Shown here: one piece after another, positions 6,704-13,866 of the stretch
How the letters are laid out: every line of letters begins with the position of its first letter
How positions within the stretch are numbered: the stretch's first letter is position 1
Assembly (NCBI GenBank): GCA_964571805.1
Contig: CAZNDI010000004.1
Span: forward strand, 1 to 30,276
Length of the DNA stretch: 30,276 nt
Reading direction: 5' to 3'
Origin: JAUHWS01 sp964571805
GTDB lineage: Bacteria > Patescibacteriota > Gracilibacteria > UM-FILTER-43-11
Position numbers and translations under genes: made by a program
The notes under the pieces: model-generated
What the model was told of the DNA's origin: nothing
Database searches by the model: none
The model's input: the letters and a program-made list of their open reading frames with translations, nothing else

Positions 6704-6900
6704 AAGGCTTTTTTAACTCATGTTACACACTTAATTGCGATTCGCTCTTCTTAAATCACAAGCGGTAAGTGGTAAGCGATAAGCGTAAAGCTTACCGCAA
6801 ACATTCTGTGATAGGCTTACCACTTACCGCTTCCCGCTTACCGCTCTATTCAAGGTTTTGCCAGTAAGAGAGGTCATCCTAAGGGGTGCGTGAGGTGAGT
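6704..6900 (+). repeat. Intergenic heptamer/hairpin element, copy 2
   Basis: Diverged direct repeat of 6423-6640, offset 281 bases. The heptamers AGCGGTA, AGTGGTA, AGCGATA, AGCGTAA start at 6761. AAGCGGTAAGTGGTAAGC (6760-6777) is perfectly complementary to GCTTACCACTTACCGCTT (6815-6832), a strong 18-bp stem with a 37-base loop. A further CCCGCTTACCGCTC follows. The copy keeps the sequence around the former stop codon (AAGGCT...TAACTCATGTTA), so it looks like the duplicated 3' flank of a related gene. It ends just before the promoter of the second Cys-repeat gene. No gene is visible. Confidence 0.75.
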
Positions 6901-6940
6901 TTTTAAATTGTCTTTCTTTAAAAATGAGTGGATTCAGAGG

Positions 6941-6969
6941 TTGTTTTTTGACCTAAAAAGTGTTATAAT
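6941..6969 (+). promoter_or_regulatory. Promoter of the second Cys-repeat protein gene (extended -10)
   Basis: TTGTTT (6941-6946), a 17-base spacer and a perfect TATAAT (6964-6969) preceded by TGT. Because it lies inside a longer open frame that starts at 6908, it supports the internal ATG at 6995 as the true start, leaving a leader of about 19 bases. Confidence 0.65.
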
Positions 6970-6994
6970 GGCGGGATACCCTAACAAAATAAAA

Positions 6995-9900
6995 ATGAAC
7001 GCGAAAGCTCTTTTAAATAGCGCCCTTCATCGATTGGCCTTTGGCTTGCTCACCTTCATGGTGTCAGTAGGCCTCGTCATCGTCTTTTTGAATAAAGTCG
7101 ATGCCAACAATCCAACTTTTTTCCTTTCTTCTAGCAGTGGATGCTCGATGACCGGGGAAGTCTCTGGCACTGTGGGAGACAGCAAAACCCTTTATGTCTG
7201 TGTGGATGGGAATAATGAAGGAGCAGGTCTATTTGGAGGAGAAATCAGCATTTCCTATGACACGTCTCTCATCAGCGTCACTTCGGTGAGCTGCAGAAAT
7301 TTTGACAGTTGTAGTAATTTATCTGAACCAGGACGAGTGAGATTGTTGGGAAGTTCTGCACCCGCTCCCGAGGGGAACGCCGTGACTAGTCGAGAAGTTT
7401 TTGGAAGCCTCACCTTTAATCTTAAAAAGTCTGGAACCGCTCAATTGACGTATACCTTGGCTAGGGTCGTGGATGAGCGTCAAGGGGTACAATCCCGTTC
7501 AGGAATAGGGGCAAAGGTGACCATTCAGGAGCCCACTCCTCCCCCTGCTCCTACTCCTGCCCCAACCACTCCAACGCCCGTACCTACGCCTCCCGCACCC
7601 ATTCCCCCTGCTTCTAGCGGGAGTGAAACCCCTCAAGTCCAACCCCCTGCTCCACAAACAGCCCAAAGCCTTTCAAGAGTCGTCATTTCACCGCTCAAAA
7701 GGACAGGCACTCCAGGGGAAGTCATTCATATCATCAGTCGAGCCGATTATAATGGAGGACGGCCAACGGAAAACATCACCTCTTGTTTCAATTGCCCCAC
7801 CGCAAACAACAAAGTGCCCGAAGGTGTTATCAAATACAAAGTGACCGGACCTGCGAATGTTTATGCCAATCGGGTAACTCTGAATACCAATGCCAAAGCA
7901 GGTCAAATTGTAAAAATAAGTGCGACGTATACTGATTTTAAAAGCAACACGACAGCCACGAGTGGCGTTCGGACCATTACTGTAGCAGCTGCAAATGCCT
8001 GCGACCCGGCCACAGGCTTGGGTTGTGCGCCAGGTATTGGTGGCCCTTCAGACCTCACTGCTCCACAAGGGGGAGGAGATTCGGGATGTTTTGACGCCAG
8101 CGGTGCTCCCATTGCTTGCCCTGTGCCAGAACCGGGATGTTTTGATGCGAGTGGCGCCCCAATTTCATGTACTCCAGGAGGAGGCAATGGTGGAGGGTGT
8201 GATCCTACTTTTGAAGATTGCAGCCCCCCCGAAAAGGAACCTGATTGCAGTTCAAACCCCCCCGCAGAGGGCTGTATCCCTCCAGAAAAGCCTGAATGTG
8301 ATCCGAATACTCAAGATTGTGGAGGAGGTGGAAATGGGGGGGGGTGTGATCCAAATACCCAAGATTGTACGCCTCCAGGAGAACAACCGGGATGCTTTGA
8401 CGCTTCAGGAGCCCCTATCGAGTGCCCTAAGCCTGACTGTGACCCAAACACACAAGATTGTGGAGGAGAATTAGTGGCTTGTGATCCTAATATTGAGGAT
8501 TGTGCGCCTGAACAAGAAAATTGCGATCCTAACACGCAAGATTGTGGAGGAGAACTAATTGCTTGTGATCCGGATGTTGAAGACTGTAGCCCCGGACAAG
8601 AAAATTGCGACCCAAACACGCAAGATTGTGGAGGGGGAAATGAACCCGACTGCCAACAAGGGGATTGTGGCAAAAAAGAAGTGCCCGGGTGTGATGATTA
8701 TGATTGTGAGCCAGGTAAAAAAGACCATAAACTGATCTGCCATGTTTTGGATGTCGAAAAGGATAAATTGATTGGCGCTCTCATTTACCTTCCTCAAGAT
8801 GAAGCCGACAAACATTTGAATGAACATGACCCCGATTATGAGGTGAGTGATATCGACAAAAACCCAGACAATGATTCAGAAGACTGTTTAGGAATTGACA
8901 TCTGTGAATACAAAAAACTTCATGGAAGCGCCAATGAGACCAATCAGTGTGACACTCAAGAGCTTTTGACACTGACCGAAATGTCCTTGTTTCACCCTGC
9001 CGAAGACGACTGTGTGACCTGCACGCTATTTGTTCCCGCCAAACCCACCAATGAATTTTGTGCGGCCAAATACCCCATAGAAACAGACAGCGACAAAGAC
9101 GGCTTATCAGACAGGACAGAATGCTACCTGAATACAGATATAAATGGCGTGGATAGCGACCATGACACATGTTGGGATGGGGATGAAGTAAACTTATTTT
9201 CAACCAATCCTCTGGTGCAAACTGACTGTGCCCTGAGTGATATTGCATATGGAAAAGTGGTGATCACCGACCCTAAAAACAATTGGACGGTCAAGTCGCT
9301 TGATATCTCTGGAATCACGCCTAAAGCTACGCTTGATGTGGGTCTCACGGCCTTCCCGGCCTCTCATAAGATCCTTCTTCCCGTGATTGAAGCCTTTGAT
9401 AAATTGGCGAGTCGTCTCCAAGAGGTTATTGATCCAAATGATGTCGTCGCTCAAGAAAAAAAGAATAGTGAACTGAGAGACCTCACGAAGGACGTTAAAA
9501 CAAAGATCCAAGCGTTTTACAAATTTACCGAAAGCGAGGCCGACATCAACTATGAAAAACAAAAAGCCGTACTCAAAAGTGTCGAAAGTTATTTACAAAA
9601 AACGCCTCAAGAAATGCAGGCTGAATTTAGCCAGGCCGAAGCCCTGAAACGAAGTCTTCAAACCATCAAAACAGGAGGTGTATTCCTAGGCTTGGTCAGT
9701 GATTTTAAAGAGGTGGCCGTGGGAGATGAAATCGTTTCCGGCTTCAATTTAGTGCCGCGCATCCCTGTTGAAGATGGACTTTATGACCTTGTGGCCGTGG
9801 CACGCCTAAAAAACAAAACCCTAACTTCTGAACCTGTAAGAATTTCTTTAGACAGTAATGCTGAGGTGAACACGCCACGACCTGAGGCTTTGGACGGCAT

Positions 9901-10441
9901 AAAGCTCGACCCTAGCACCCTCAAACAAGGATGGGAATTGACCTCAGAAAATAGCCTCAGCAAAGTCGAAGTGAAGACAAAAAACGGTCGACCCGTAGTC
10001 TCAGGCCAATCTACCTATGGTGCCCAAATCTTTGCCACATGGGAAAGCCTCTCTCTTTCTTCCTCTATTATTGTGGATAGTTCTGAAGGCGTGTTTGAAA
10101 TCCAAGCCCCTCGGGAATTAGAAAAAAATACAGATCATAAAGTGAGTTTGTACGCAGTGGTAGACGGAGACAAGGGCAAGATCCGGTCTGACACCGTGAC
10201 CGTTGATTTTCATGTTGAAGGAAACAATTATTTGCTCTGGATCCTTTCGGGCCTTGTTCTATTGGTTTTGGCGGCTCTATTGGCCCGACGACGGATGAAA
10301 AAAATCGACCAACTGCCCCCTGAACACCGCGCTAAAGAAAATGAACTCTATCACGCTTTTGGTGAAAAGGAACAACCCACTCCCCTTCCCGAAAATCATA
10401 ATACCAAAGAGGAAGAAGTGAAGAGTGTGTTTGGAAAATAA
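6995..10441 (+). CDS. Cys-repeat surface protein 2, multidomain, membrane anchored
   Basis: The frame is open from 6908, but ATG 6995 is preferred: the promoter lies between the two and the N-terminus then aligns with protein 1. Length is 1148 residues. In order: signal/anchor about 8-35 (ending NKVDANN); a cohesin-like beta domain about 40-185 (VGDSKTLYVCVDG, LFGGEISISYDTSLISV); a Pro/Thr linker about 187-230; an Ig-like domain about 235-335; Cys repeats about 337-570 with three GCFDASGAPI-C and eight CDPNTQDC-type units; a KLICH...HLNEHDPDY segment about 577-640 like that of other surface proteins; a Ca-binding TSP3-like stretch about 697-740 (DSDKDGLSD, DSDHDTCWDGDE); a coiled-coil region about 790-890; beta domains; a membrane helix about 1073-1094 with RRRMKK; and a charged tail. 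Probably a large exposed adhesin or scaffold; partner unknown. Confidence 0.85.
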   Translation: MNAKALLNSALHRLAFGLLTFMVSVGLVIVFLNKVDANNPTFFLSSSSGCSMTGEVSGTVGDSKTLYVCVDGNNEGAGLFGGEISISYDTSLISVTSVSCRNFDSCSNLSEPGRVRLLGSSAPAPEGNAVTSREVFGSLTFNLKKSGTAQLTYTLARVVDERQGVQSRSGIGAKVTIQEPTPPPAPTPAPTTPTPVPTPPAPIPPASSGSETPQVQPPAPQTAQSLSRVVISPLKRTGTPGEVIHIISRADYNGGRPTENITSCFNCPTANNKVPEGVIKYKVTGPANVYANRVTLNTNAKAGQIVKISATYTDFKSNTTATSGVRTITVAAANACDPATGLGCAPGIGGPSDLTAPQGGGDSGCFDASGAPIACPVPEPGCFDASGAPISCTPGGGNGGGCDPTFEDCSPPEKEPDCSSNPPAEGCIPPEKPECDPNTQDCGGGGNGGGCDPNTQDCTPPGEQPGCFDASGAPIECPKPDCDPNTQDCGGELVACDPNIEDCAPEQENCDPNTQDCGGELIACDPDVEDCSPGQENCDPNTQDCGGGNEPDCQQGDCGKKEVPGCDDYDCEPGKKDHKLICHVLDVEKDKLIGALIYLPQDEADKHLNEHDPDYEVSDIDKNPDNDSEDCLGIDICEYKKLHGSANETNQCDTQELLTLTEMSLFHPAEDDCVTCTLFVPAKPTNEFCAAKYPIETDSDKDGLSDRTECYLNTDINGVDSDHDTCWDGDEVNLFSTNPLVQTDCALSDIAYGKVVITDPKNNWTVKSLDISGITPKATLDVGLTAFPASHKILLPVIEAFDKLASRLQEVIDPNDVVAQEKKNSELRDLTKDVKTKIQAFYKFTESEADINYEKQKAVLKSVESYLQKTPQEMQAEFSQAEALKRSLQTIKTGGVFLGLVSDFKEVAVGDEIVSGFNLVPRIPVEDGLYDLVAVARLKNKTLTSEPVRISLDSNAEVNTPRPEALDGIKLDPSTLKQGWELTSENSLSKVEVKTKNGRPVVSGQSTYGAQIFATWESLSLSSSIIVDSSEGVFEIQAPRELEKNTDHKVSLYAVVDGDKGKIRSDTVTVDFHVEGNNYLLWILSGLVLLVLAALLARRRMKKIDQLPPEHRAKENELYHAFGEKEQPTPLPENHNTKEEEVKSVFGK
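8462..8629 (+). repeat. Two tandem 84-bp units inside Cys-repeat gene 2
   Basis: Units 8462-8545 and 8546-8629 each encode 28 residues: GGEL-V/I-A, then CDP-NI/DV-EDC, a short acidic piece, then CDPNTQDC. They keep frame and are the most recent internal duplication of the Cys repeat. Such repeats can change copy number by slippage. Confidence 0.85.
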
Positions 10442-10447
10442 TTAAAA

Positions 10448-10481
10448 TCTGTAGGCGCGCGATTAATCGCGCGCCTACAGA
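10448..10481. repeat. Perfect 34-bp palindrome (GCGATTAATCGC family)
   Basis: TCTGTAGGCGCGCGATT (10448-10464) is the exact reverse complement of 10465-10481. It lies 6 bases after the stop of Cys-repeat gene 2 and 22 bases before prsW. There is no T-run on the + side (AATTGAAAATT follows), so as a + strand terminator it would be atypical. A related palindrome with the same CGATTAATC core is at 25691-25722. Confidence 0.8.
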
Positions 10482-10503
10482 AATTGAAAATTAAAAATTG
10501 TAA

Positions 10504-11391
10504 ATGCCCATTAAATATTTCATCACCTTCCTCCTCGCCCTCATTCCCGCCTTCATTTGGATGATTATTTTTGCTCGAAAGCATAAAATCAACCCATGGA
10601 TTACTTTTTTCACCTTTGTCGGAGGAATTTTGGCAGCCCAATTGATCCTTCTTTATAAGGGGAATTGGAATGAATCGATCAATTTGATTTTTTTTAGGCT
10701 GGACCCCGTCGATTTTAGACAAAATATTGATTCATTTTTCGTCGATGCGGCCTTAGGTGGATTTGCTGTTTTCTTGGGCATTGCCGTGATGGAAGAGTTT
10801 GCCAAATTCATCGTCATGAAAATGATCAATAAGGACCAATTTCTATCGATCGATGACGTCATTGGCTTAGCTATTGTCAGCGCCCTAGGGTTTTCTTTTT
10901 ATGAAAATATGGTTTATTTCAATGCCCAATGGGATGCCTTGGAAACTGGCCACTTTGCCCTTTTGGTGATTTCGCGCATCACTATTGTCACCATGGTTCA
11001 CATGCTTTGTTCAGGGGTACTAGGCTATTATTTTGGCTTAGCACATTTTGCCTCACCTCTCGCTCTATTGCAGCATCAAGAAAAGAAACACAATCCCATA
11101 TTTATATTTTTTAGAAATGTTTTTCATCTCAAAGCGACTCATCTTTACCGGGACGAAATGATGGGAATCGGTCTTTTATTGGCTATCTTTTTGCATGCCA
11201 TCTACAATTTTATTCTCTCCCCCACCTCCCCTCTCAATCCTTGGCTGATTTCGGTGATGGTCGTGGTTTATTTCTTTGGCGGTTATATTTTTCTGGGCTA
11301 TCTTTTAAAGAAGAAGGAGTCTAAAATACAGCTTGGATTAATCACAAATCGTTTAAAAAATGACCTCAGCAGTAAGGACCGGGCAAGTTGA
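10504..11391 (+). CDS. prsW: PrsW-family intramembrane metalloprotease
   Basis: This 295-residue protein has about eight hydrophobic segments. PrsW-family signatures are in order: E97-E98 with K101 (VMEEFAKF), D117-D118 and E134-N135 (SIDDVIGLAIVSALGFSFYE), H166 (TMVHMLCSGVLGYYFG) and H231 (FLHAIYNF). Family members are membrane proteases; in Bacillus PrsW cuts the anti-sigma factor RsiW, but the substrate here is unknown and no sigma/anti-sigma pair is visible in the window. It overlaps the next gene by 32 bases, so the two are probably co-translated. The leader before ATG 10504 is the A/T-rich AATTGAAAATTAAAAATTG with no Shine-Dalgarno. The gene name is used in the family sense. Confidence 0.85.
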   Translation: MPIKYFITFLLALIPAFIWMIIFARKHKINPWITFFTFVGGILAAQLILLYKGNWNESINLIFFRLDPVDFRQNIDSFFVDAALGGFAVFLGIAVMEEFAKFIVMKMINKDQFLSIDDVIGLAIVSALGFSFYENMVYFNAQWDALETGHFALLVISRITIVTMVHMLCSGVLGYYFGLAHFASPLALLQHQEKKHNPIFIFFRNVFHLKATHLYRDEMMGIGLLLAIFLHAIYNFILSPTSPLNPWLISVMVVVYFFGGYIFLGYLLKKKESKIQLGLITNRLKNDLSSKDRAS

Positions 11392-11638
11392 TTTTTTGGC
11401 CCTCACCGTCGATGAACAAGTGACTCTGATTGATGAGGTTCTTTCTGAACAGGTTTATATGGCTTTGGAAATGGATGGGGGTGGAATGGAAATCATGGAC
11501 ATTGAGGGCACGGATATTTTAATTCGCTATCACGGGGCCTGCGGCGGTTGTCCTATTTCTGAATCTGGAACACTTATTTTCATCCAACAAACCTTGCAAG
11601 ATAGGATTGATGCGAGGATTCAAGTAAAGATTGTATGA
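11360..11638 (+). CDS. NifU-like C-terminal domain Fe-S protein
   Basis: This 92-residue protein is a stand-alone NifU C-terminal (Nfu-type) domain. It shows the expected DEVL...ALEMDGGGMEIMDIEG segment, and C61-x2-C64 in HGACGGCPISESGTLIFIQQ, the pair that binds a bridging 4Fe-4S cluster between two subunits. Its role would be assembly or delivery of Fe-S clusters to client enzymes. The start at ATG 11360 lies inside the end of prsW (32-base overlap, different frame). The nadB gene next door is convergent; NadB itself uses FAD, but the partner enzyme of that pathway (NadA, not seen here) carries a 4Fe-4S cluster. That link is an inference. Confidence 0.88.
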   Translation: MTSAVRTGQVDFLALTVDEQVTLIDEVLSEQVYMALEMDGGGMEIMDIEGTDILIRYHGACGGCPISESGTLIFIQQTLQDRIDARIQVKIV

Positions 11639-11660
11639 AGATGATGGTAGCTAGTGATTT

Positions 11661-11693
11661 GGCAAGGAGCTATGACCCCTTGTTGCCTTTTTT
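11661..11693. terminator. Terminator derived from the CATGACCCCTTG repeat family
   Basis: GGCAA (11661-11665) pairs with TTGCC (11683-11687), with an imperfect inner stem between GG and CCCC, followed by six Ts (11688-11693). It lies between the convergent NifU-like and nadB genes. The segment GGCAAGG...ATGACCCCTTGTTG closely matches the reverse strand of 18495-18526, where it forms a perfect palindrome. Confidence 0.6.
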
Positions 11694-11705
11694 ACCAAAG
11701 ATTTA

Positions 11706-13169
11706 TCAAACAATATCATTCGTCATAAAGTGGGTTCCCAGACTCTGAGGCCTATTTTGACAAGCGAGAATGATCTTATAGCAAACCAGTTGTCGGTGTT
11801 GAATGCGATAATCCCTGGCTGGAATTCCAATGACCTCCTTTTTGGCTTCTTCCAAAGATTTTTCGGTTCTCAAGATACCTACATTTTCCCACATGATTTT
11901 GCCCAAGCGAGCCGCATAAGCTTTGACTTGTTGCAAGTCTTCAATGACCACCGAGGGAGTTTCAAGGGCTTCCACATCGAGGACTCTTTCTTTATCGAGA
12001 GTGGCTGTTTTTTCGAGACTGTCTGCCACAATTTTAGCGTAAACTAGGGACTCAAGCAGGGAATTGCTGGCCAAGCGATTGGCCCCGTGCACCCCAGTGC
12101 ACGCCACTTCTCCTACGGCATAGAGGTGAGGCAACTGAGTAGCTCCCTTTAAATCGACAGGGACCCCTCCGCAAGCAAAATGAGCCACAGGGGTGATGGG
12201 AATCAAGTCGGTGGTGAGATCAAGATTGTATTCTTTGAGAGACTGAAGGATATTGGGAAACTTTTTCTTGATTTCTTGAGAAGGCAAATGACGCAGATCT
12301 AGGTAAACTGGCCCTGACATTTCTTCAATGTGGATGGCTCGCGAAACTAAATCACGGGGGGCCAGTTCGGCGCGAGGGTCAAAGTTTGAAAGGAAGGGTT
12401 CTCCTTTGCTATTGACCACCTTTGCTCCCATGCCTCGAAGGGTTTCGGAAAGTAAAAAGTGTCGACCTTCTTTGGGGATCGCTAAAGCCGTGGGATGAAA
12501 TTGAACGAATTCAATATCTTCCAACTCCAGCCCAGCATTCACCGCTAGGGCGAGCCCGTCACCTCCTGAGCCAAGCGTGTTGGTGGTTTTTCCAAAAAGC
12601 TGTCCTAGTCCTCCTGTGGCCAAAATTGTCTCTTTGGCGGCGAATTTTTCTACAGGTGCATTGTCATTTTCAGCATTTCGAATGAAGGCCCCTAGGCATT
12701 CCCCTTTGCCTACCATCAACTCAACGACTTCCGTTTTTTCTAAAAGTTGAATGGCTTTATTTTTTTGGGCCGCCTTGATCAAAACCTCCAAAATATCACG
12801 CCCCGTAAAATCGGAACTTCGCCAGATTCTAGGGTGGGAATGACCCGCTTCCATGAGAGCTTCCGAGTCAAATTTCAAACCTAGAGATTCCAAAAATTTG
12901 ATGGCTTTGGGGCCACCCAAGACCATTTGCCTAACAGCTGCCGGCTTGCAATGGCCCATCCCCACAGCCAAGGTGTCCTCAATGTGTTTTTCAAAGGCAT
13001 CTTCTTTATCCATGACCGCAGCCACCCCGCCTTGAGCCCAATAAGTGTTGGCATTTTTAACTTCCCCTTTGGTGACCACGGTCACTTGACCGAATTCACA
13101 TAAATAAAGGGCCGTGGCCAGACCTGCAATGCCTGAGCCAATGATGAGATAGTCGGTTTGATTTGTCAT
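11706..13169 (-). CDS. nadB: L-aspartate oxidase
   Basis: It oxidises L-aspartate to iminosuccinate with FAD, the first step of de novo NAD synthesis, in the cytoplasm. The 487 residues match the family. Visible are the FAD-binding GSGIAGLATALYL (about 12-24), TYWAQGGVAAV (about 42-52), HSHPRIW...TGRDILE (about 110-127), ATGGLG, the FVQFHPTAL active-site segment, the lid with SRAIHIEEM, HFACGGVPVD and VHGANRLASNSLLESL. These separate it from succinate dehydrogenase flavoproteins. The C-terminus ends RPQSLGTHFMTNDIV, where relatives usually have an Arg in the ESRG motif. No nadA or nadC is visible in the window. It is convergent with the NifU-like gene. Confidence 0.95.
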   Translation of the reverse strand: MTNQTDYLIIGSGIAGLATALYLCEFGQVTVVTKGEVKNANTYWAQGGVAAVMDKEDAFEKHIEDTLAVGMGHCKPAAVRQMVLGGPKAIKFLESLGLKFDSEALMEAGHSHPRIWRSSDFTGRDILEVLIKAAQKNKAIQLLEKTEVVELMVGKGECLGAFIRNAENDNAPVEKFAAKETILATGGLGQLFGKTTNTLGSGGDGLALAVNAGLELEDIEFVQFHPTALAIPKEGRHFLLSETLRGMGAKVVNSKGEPFLSNFDPRAELAPRDLVSRAIHIEEMSGPVYLDLRHLPSQEIKKKFPNILQSLKEYNLDLTTDLIPITPVAHFACGGVPVDLKGATQLPHLYAVGEVACTGVHGANRLASNSLLESLVYAKIVADSLEKTATLDKERVLDVEALETPSVVIEDLQQVKAYAARLGKIMWENVGILRTEKSLEEAKKEVIGIPARDYRIQHRQLVCYKIILACQNRPQSLGTHFMTNDIV

Positions 13170-13241
13170 TTTATAGAGTTGATGGAGGGATTATAGAGTA
13201 AGCAAGTGTATAACAACCACAAATTATCTCGTCAATTTACA

Positions 13242-13574
13242 TCAATAAATTTGAAGACAGCCTAAAGTTTCATCTTTCTCAAAAAGCAAAATAGTGTGAT
13301 AAAAGTCTTTGAGCAATACTTCTATACTTTCAGTAGAAACATTGCCCATTCGAAGCCAAATGACTTTAGGAGGGTGGCCATAAATTACAATTCGCTCATT
13401 GAAATCAGAGTCCTGAGTGACAATTGTGAATCCATTTTTGAGGGCATAATTCCAAATATCTTCGTCGGTCGACATATGCATTCCAAGCAAATAGACATGA
13501 CTTGAGCCAGGAAAAAGGTATTTTAACTTGTTAAGAATTTTTCGAGAGAGATTTTGATCGAGAAGTAATTTCAT
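13242..13574 (-). CDS. DUF5615 PIN-like protein, probable toxin
   Basis: This 110-residue protein begins MKLLLDQNLSRKILNKL and continues TIVTQDSDFNERI...PPKVIWLRMGN, the standard pattern of DUF5615 (Mut7-C/PIN-like) proteins, with acidic residues D6 and D54-D56 as likely metal ligands of an RNase fold. It overlaps the upstream DUF433 gene by 44 bases, the usual order antitoxin then toxin. Nuclease activity is inferred from the family and not visible directly. Confidence 0.85.
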   Translation of the reverse strand: MKLLLDQNLSRKILNKLKYLFPGSSHVYLLGMHMSTDEDIWNYALKNGFTIVTQDSDFNERIVIYGHPPKVIWLRMGNVSTESIEVLLKDFYHTILLFEKDETLGCLQIY

Positions 13575-13794
13575 GACTCACAGTTGTTAATGCATGCTCT
13601 CTTTCGGAGGCGAATTGAAGGACAGCCTGAATATCTTCCTTTGTTAATTCGGGAAAATCACTCATGATTTTTTTTTGAGTCATGCCAGAAGCTAACATTT
13701 TCAAAACATCATAAACGGTAATCCTCATCCCACGAATCGTGGGTTGCCCGCCGCGTTTTCCAGGCTGAATGGTGATGATATCTTTGTAATTCAT
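13531..13794 (-). CDS. DUF433 protein, probable antitoxin
   Basis: An 87-residue protein with the typical DUF433 pattern: ITIQPGKRGGQPTIRGMRIT, then VYDVLKMLASGMTQKKIMSDFPELTKEDIQAVLQFA. The family is an HTH-type DNA-binding fold that usually partners a DUF5615 protein; here it is the first gene of the overlapping pair and probably both represses the pair's promoter and neutralises the toxin. The end after residue 70 (HEITSRSKSLSKNS) is a flexible tail that may contact the toxin. Confidence 0.85.
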   Translation of the reverse strand: MNYKDIITIQPGKRGGQPTIRGMRITVYDVLKMLASGMTQKKIMSDFPELTKEDIQAVLQFASEREHALTTVSHEITSRSKSLSKNS

Positions 13795-13800
13795 AAATTT

Positions 13801-13829
13801 ATTGTATCAGAAAATAATAGATAATTGAA
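13801..13829 (-). promoter_or_regulatory. Possible promoter of the DUF433/DUF5615 pair
   Basis: On the minus strand TTCAAT (13829-13824), a 17-base spacer and TACAAT (13806-13801) lie 7 bases ahead of the ATG at 13794. The -10 matches 5 of 6 and the -35 3 of 6. The leader would be nearly absent. Confidence 0.4.
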
Positions 13830-13866
13830 TTTTAAATGGAAGCTCCTCTCTTGAGAGACTAGAAGG

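Noticed and set aside
6423..6900. CRISPR array
   Set aside because: The repeats are 7-bp units with no spacers and form inverted pairs; no cas genes are visible.
6948..6969. TTGACC as -35 of the second Cys-repeat gene
   Set aside because: Only 10 bases separate it from TATAAT; TTGTTT at 6941 has the proper 17-base spacing.
6908..6994. Upstream extension of the second Cys-repeat protein (29 extra residues)
   Set aside because: The extension contains the likely promoter, and the N-terminus from 6995 aligns with the paralogue, so the internal ATG is preferred.
7903..8673. Long antisense and shifted open frames over the Cys-repeat region
   Set aside because: They mirror the periodic repeat codons, have low-complexity products, and lack promoters or starts of their own.
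13847..13858. Terminator after tsaD
   Set aside because: CTCTC/GAGAG is a 5-bp stem with a 2-base loop and no T-run on the minus strand.
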